Assembly (NCBI GenBank): GCA_050050615.1
Contig: JASFTV010000187.1
Span: forward strand, 1 to 6,762
Reading direction: 5' to 3'
DNA length: 6,762 nt
Origin: JASFTV01 sp050050615
GTDB lineage: Bacteria; Desulfobacterota; DSM-4660; Desulfatiglandales; HGW-15
Positions 5,399 through 6,762 of this stretch are shown here, piece after piece; position 1 is the first letter of the stretch; each line of letters opens with the position of its first letter. The notes beneath the pieces were generated by a model. The model was not told where the DNA came from. It did no database searches and was given only the letters and a program-made list of their open reading frames with translations. A program made the position numbers and the translations under genes.

Positions 5399-6021
5399 TA
5401 GGAAACCAATGCCTCCTCTATCTTGGGTACGGCCGATTGAACCAAAAAGAGGTGTTCGTGGTTCAAGATATCATAAACATTAAGGCCCTCATGTCTCATC
5501 ACCTTCACCCACGGCACATTCTTCGATGATTTCTCAAGGTTTTCGTTTTTCTCTTCGGTGACGATCAGCGCCTTGTTCACTTCAAAGTCTTTCATCACTT
5601 GTACAAAATCTTTGGTCTTTATCTCTGAAAGACCAAAATCGTCAACAATCACCAATCGATCGTTCCGAAATTTGTCGCTTAACGCCATACAGAGCGCTAT
5701 TTTTCTCACCTTTTTGGGAACCTTCCGAGTGTATTTTCTTGGAACAGGTCCAAAAGCAACGCCACCGCCTCTTCGCGTCGGTGAGGATGCGGTACCGACC
5801 CTGGCCCTACCCGTCCCTTTCTGGCGCCAAAGTTTCCTTCCGGAATTCTTCACTTCCGACCGACTTTTCGTGGAGGCACTTCCTGCTCTCCGATTGAGCA
5901 GCTGACTTACAACAACCTGATGGAGAACATGTTTCTTAATAGGCATATGAAAAACAGCCTCTTTCAATTCCACCTGGGAGATCTTTTCTTTCTGAAGATT
6001 ATAAACGTCAACAATGGCCAT
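5398..6021 (-). CDS. rplD: Large-subunit ribosomal protein L4 (uL4)
   Basis: L4 binds 23S rRNA early in assembly, and its extended loop lines the peptide exit tunnel beside L22. In E. coli it also represses the S10 operon through the leader upstream of rpsJ; that leader is not in this window. I chose the ATG at 6021, giving 207 residues that begin MAIVDVYNL as in the family. GAGG sits 8 bases upstream. A TTG at 6069 would add 16 residues with no family resemblance. The conserved loop is at residues 61-92: GRKLWRQKGTGRARVGT followed by SPTRRGGGVAFGP. The C-terminal half (about 105-207) is the usual alpha/beta part, with LVIVDDF near 123 and the NVYDIL segment near 181. The TAA stop overlaps the rplW ATG by one base (TAATG), which suggests coupled translation. 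Confidence 0.96.
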   Translation of the reverse strand: MAIVDVYNLQKEKISQVELKEAVFHMPIKKHVLHQVVVSQLLNRRAGSASTKSRSEVKNSGRKLWRQKGTGRARVGTASSPTRRGGGVAFGPVPRKYTRKVPKKVRKIALCMALSDKFRNDRLVIVDDFGLSEIKTKDFVQVMKDFEVNKALIVTEEKNENLEKSSKNVPWVKVMRHEGLNVYDILNHEHLFLVQSAVPKIEEALVS

Positions 6022-6249
6022 CTGATATGCCTCACTAAAGAATCCGCGCCCAAAGGACGTGACTTTCAATTAACGGCGAAGGATTCAAGACGTTTGCAAC
6101 AAAATTTCATCGATCCTACAAAGTACTGGAGCAGTGGAGTCATGGAAAAACAAGAATGTTAATGTCCTTTCCAACACTTCACTACCCCAATGCAGCAATC
6201 ATCCATGCCGCCTCTAATGGGTTTCGTAAATCACGTATCCGTTATTCCG
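6022..6249. other. 228-base gap between rplC and rplD with no convincing gene
   Basis: In most bacteria these two genes are separated by a few tens of bases or less, so this is the widest gap in the window. On the transcribed strand I see only weak elements. One is a 6-bp stem with one G-U pair (arms 6206-6211 and 6192-6197, loop of 8). Another is a short G-U-rich pairing of GGAAAGG with UUUUUCC around 6143-6171. There are also two very short open frames, 6206-6159 (15 codons, after AGAGG) and 6110-6066 (14 codons). No U-tract follows a stem, so I do not call a terminator, and no good -35/-10 pair is visible. It may be an untranslated leader for rplD or neutral spacer sequence. Confidence 0.6.
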
Positions 6250-6762
6250 CTATTGAACCTTGCTAATTTCAATGATGCTGTTGCGGCTTCCTGGGACTGC
6301 TCCCTTGAGCGCAATCATATCCATTTCAGGCCTGACGTCTAGAATCTTGAGGTTTTTGATGGTTGTTTGTTGATATCCCATCCGTCCAGGGAGTTTCTTC
6401 CCCTTAAAAACCCTCGATGGATCAGCACTCGCCCCAATCGAGCCGGGCACCCTGTGTGAACGGCAACCATGGGTTTCTTTACCCCCTGAAAATCCCCATC
6501 TCTTTATCACGCCGCTGAAGCCTCGACCCTTACTCCTGCCCCTGATAGAGACGATGTCACCAATGTTGAAGATGTCGACCTTGAGCTCTTGTCCCAGTTC
6601 AAAGGCGTCCGCACTATCCACCCTGATCTCCTTCATGTGCTTGAAGTAGGTTTCTCCTGAAGCCTTAAAATGCCCTTGCAAGGGTTTATTCACACGCCTT
6701 TCCTTTTGGGGCTCAAATCCAACCTGGATTGCCTCATACCCGTCTTTTTCAGCTGTCTTCTT
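6250..6762 (-). CDS. rplC: Large-subunit ribosomal protein L3 (uL3), N-terminus beyond window
   Basis: L3 is a primary 23S rRNA-binding protein that helps start 50S assembly, with a long loop reaching toward the peptidyl transferase centre. The frame is open from the window edge to the TAG stop at 6252-6250 and gives 170 visible residues. With a usual length near 210, about 40 N-terminal residues lie outside. Family signatures seen: DGYEAIQVGF (visible residues 7-16), RVNKPLQGHF (23-32), the glycine-rich RGRSKGRGFSGVIKRWGFSGG stretch (about 74-94), and the loop PGSIGASADPSRVFKGKKLPGRMG (about 106-129). The internal GTG at 6693 is not the start, because the L3 sequence continues upstream of it. 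In this gene order rpsJ (S10) is expected upstream, out of view. The gene is followed by an unusually wide gap before rplD. Identification is secure. Confidence 0.97.
   Translation of the reverse strand, partial: KKTAEKDGYEAIQVGFEPQKERRVNKPLQGHFKASGETYFKHMKEIRVDSADAFELGQELKVDIFNIGDIVSIRGRSKGRGFSGVIKRWGFSGGKETHGCRSHRVPGSIGASADPSRVFKGKKLPGRMGYQQTTIKNLKILDVRPEMDMIALKGAVPGSRNSIIEISKVQ

Noticed and set aside
6022..6069. 16-residue N-terminal extension of L4 from a TTG
   Set aside because: The L4 family begins at the MAIVDVYNL segment, and the ATG at 6021 has its own GAGG.
6143..6171. Possible terminator hairpin in the rplC-rplD gap
   Set aside because: The stem is short, A-U rich and depends on G-U pairs, with a long loop and no U-run after it. 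A terminator in mid-operon would also be implausible.
1..6762. Mobile elements, CRISPR arrays, tRNA genes or an embedded novel system
   Set aside because: The whole window is accounted for by the canonical ribosomal protein gene order with short spacers. I saw no repeats, foreign genes or broken genes.

Overview
The window is a continuous stretch of the bacterial S10-spc ribosomal protein operon, all on the minus strand, so transcription runs from high to low coordinates. I count 15 protein genes in the order L3 (partial), L4, L23, L2, S19, L22, S3, L16, L29, S17, L14, L24, L5, S14, S8 (partial). This is the canonical bacterial order with nothing inserted or missing. L3 lacks its N-terminus and S8 its C-terminus only because the window ends there. 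I see no RNA gene, insertion sequence, CRISPR array, promoter or terminator, and all genes look intact.

The proteins are clearly bacterial. S14 is the short zinc-binding form (61 residues, two CxxC pairs), and L24 carries an extra C-terminal zinc-ribbon-like CxxC...CxxC. Together with a base composition that looks near half G+C and frequent TTG starts, this suggests a deltaproteobacterium in the broad sense (Desulfobacterota, for example a sulfate reducer relative). That assignment is an inference from general resemblance, not from a search.

Layout, in transcription order: 6762-6250 rplC end; a 228-base gap without a convincing gene (6249-6022); 6021-5111 rplD-rplW, overlapping by one base; 5055-4234 rplB; 4161-3539 rpsS-rplV, overlapping by one base; 3464-1891 rpsC-rplP-rpmC-rpsQ, packed tightly; 1885-1156 rplN-rplX; a 92-base spacer with a perfect 7-bp inverted repeat; 1063-325 rplE-rpsN; 283-1 rpsH start. 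Only 5 bases separate S17 from L14, the classical S10/spc boundary, so the two operons are probably one transcription unit here.

The products are assembly and structural proteins of the two ribosomal subunits: L3, L4, L23, L2, L22, L16, L29, L14, L24 and L5 in the 50S; S19, S3, S17, S14 and S8 in the 30S. I re-set four starts (rplD, rpsQ, rplN, rplE) inward from the longest open frame, using family N-termini and Shine-Dalgarno spacing. Four of the 14 visible starts are TTG (rpsS, rpsC, rplE, rpsN), each behind a strong Shine-Dalgarno.

I found no previously undescribed system. The points most worth a second look are the wide rplC-rplD gap, the rplX-rplE spacer with its inverted repeat (the place where S8 controls the spc operon in E. 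coli), and the TTG start usage.
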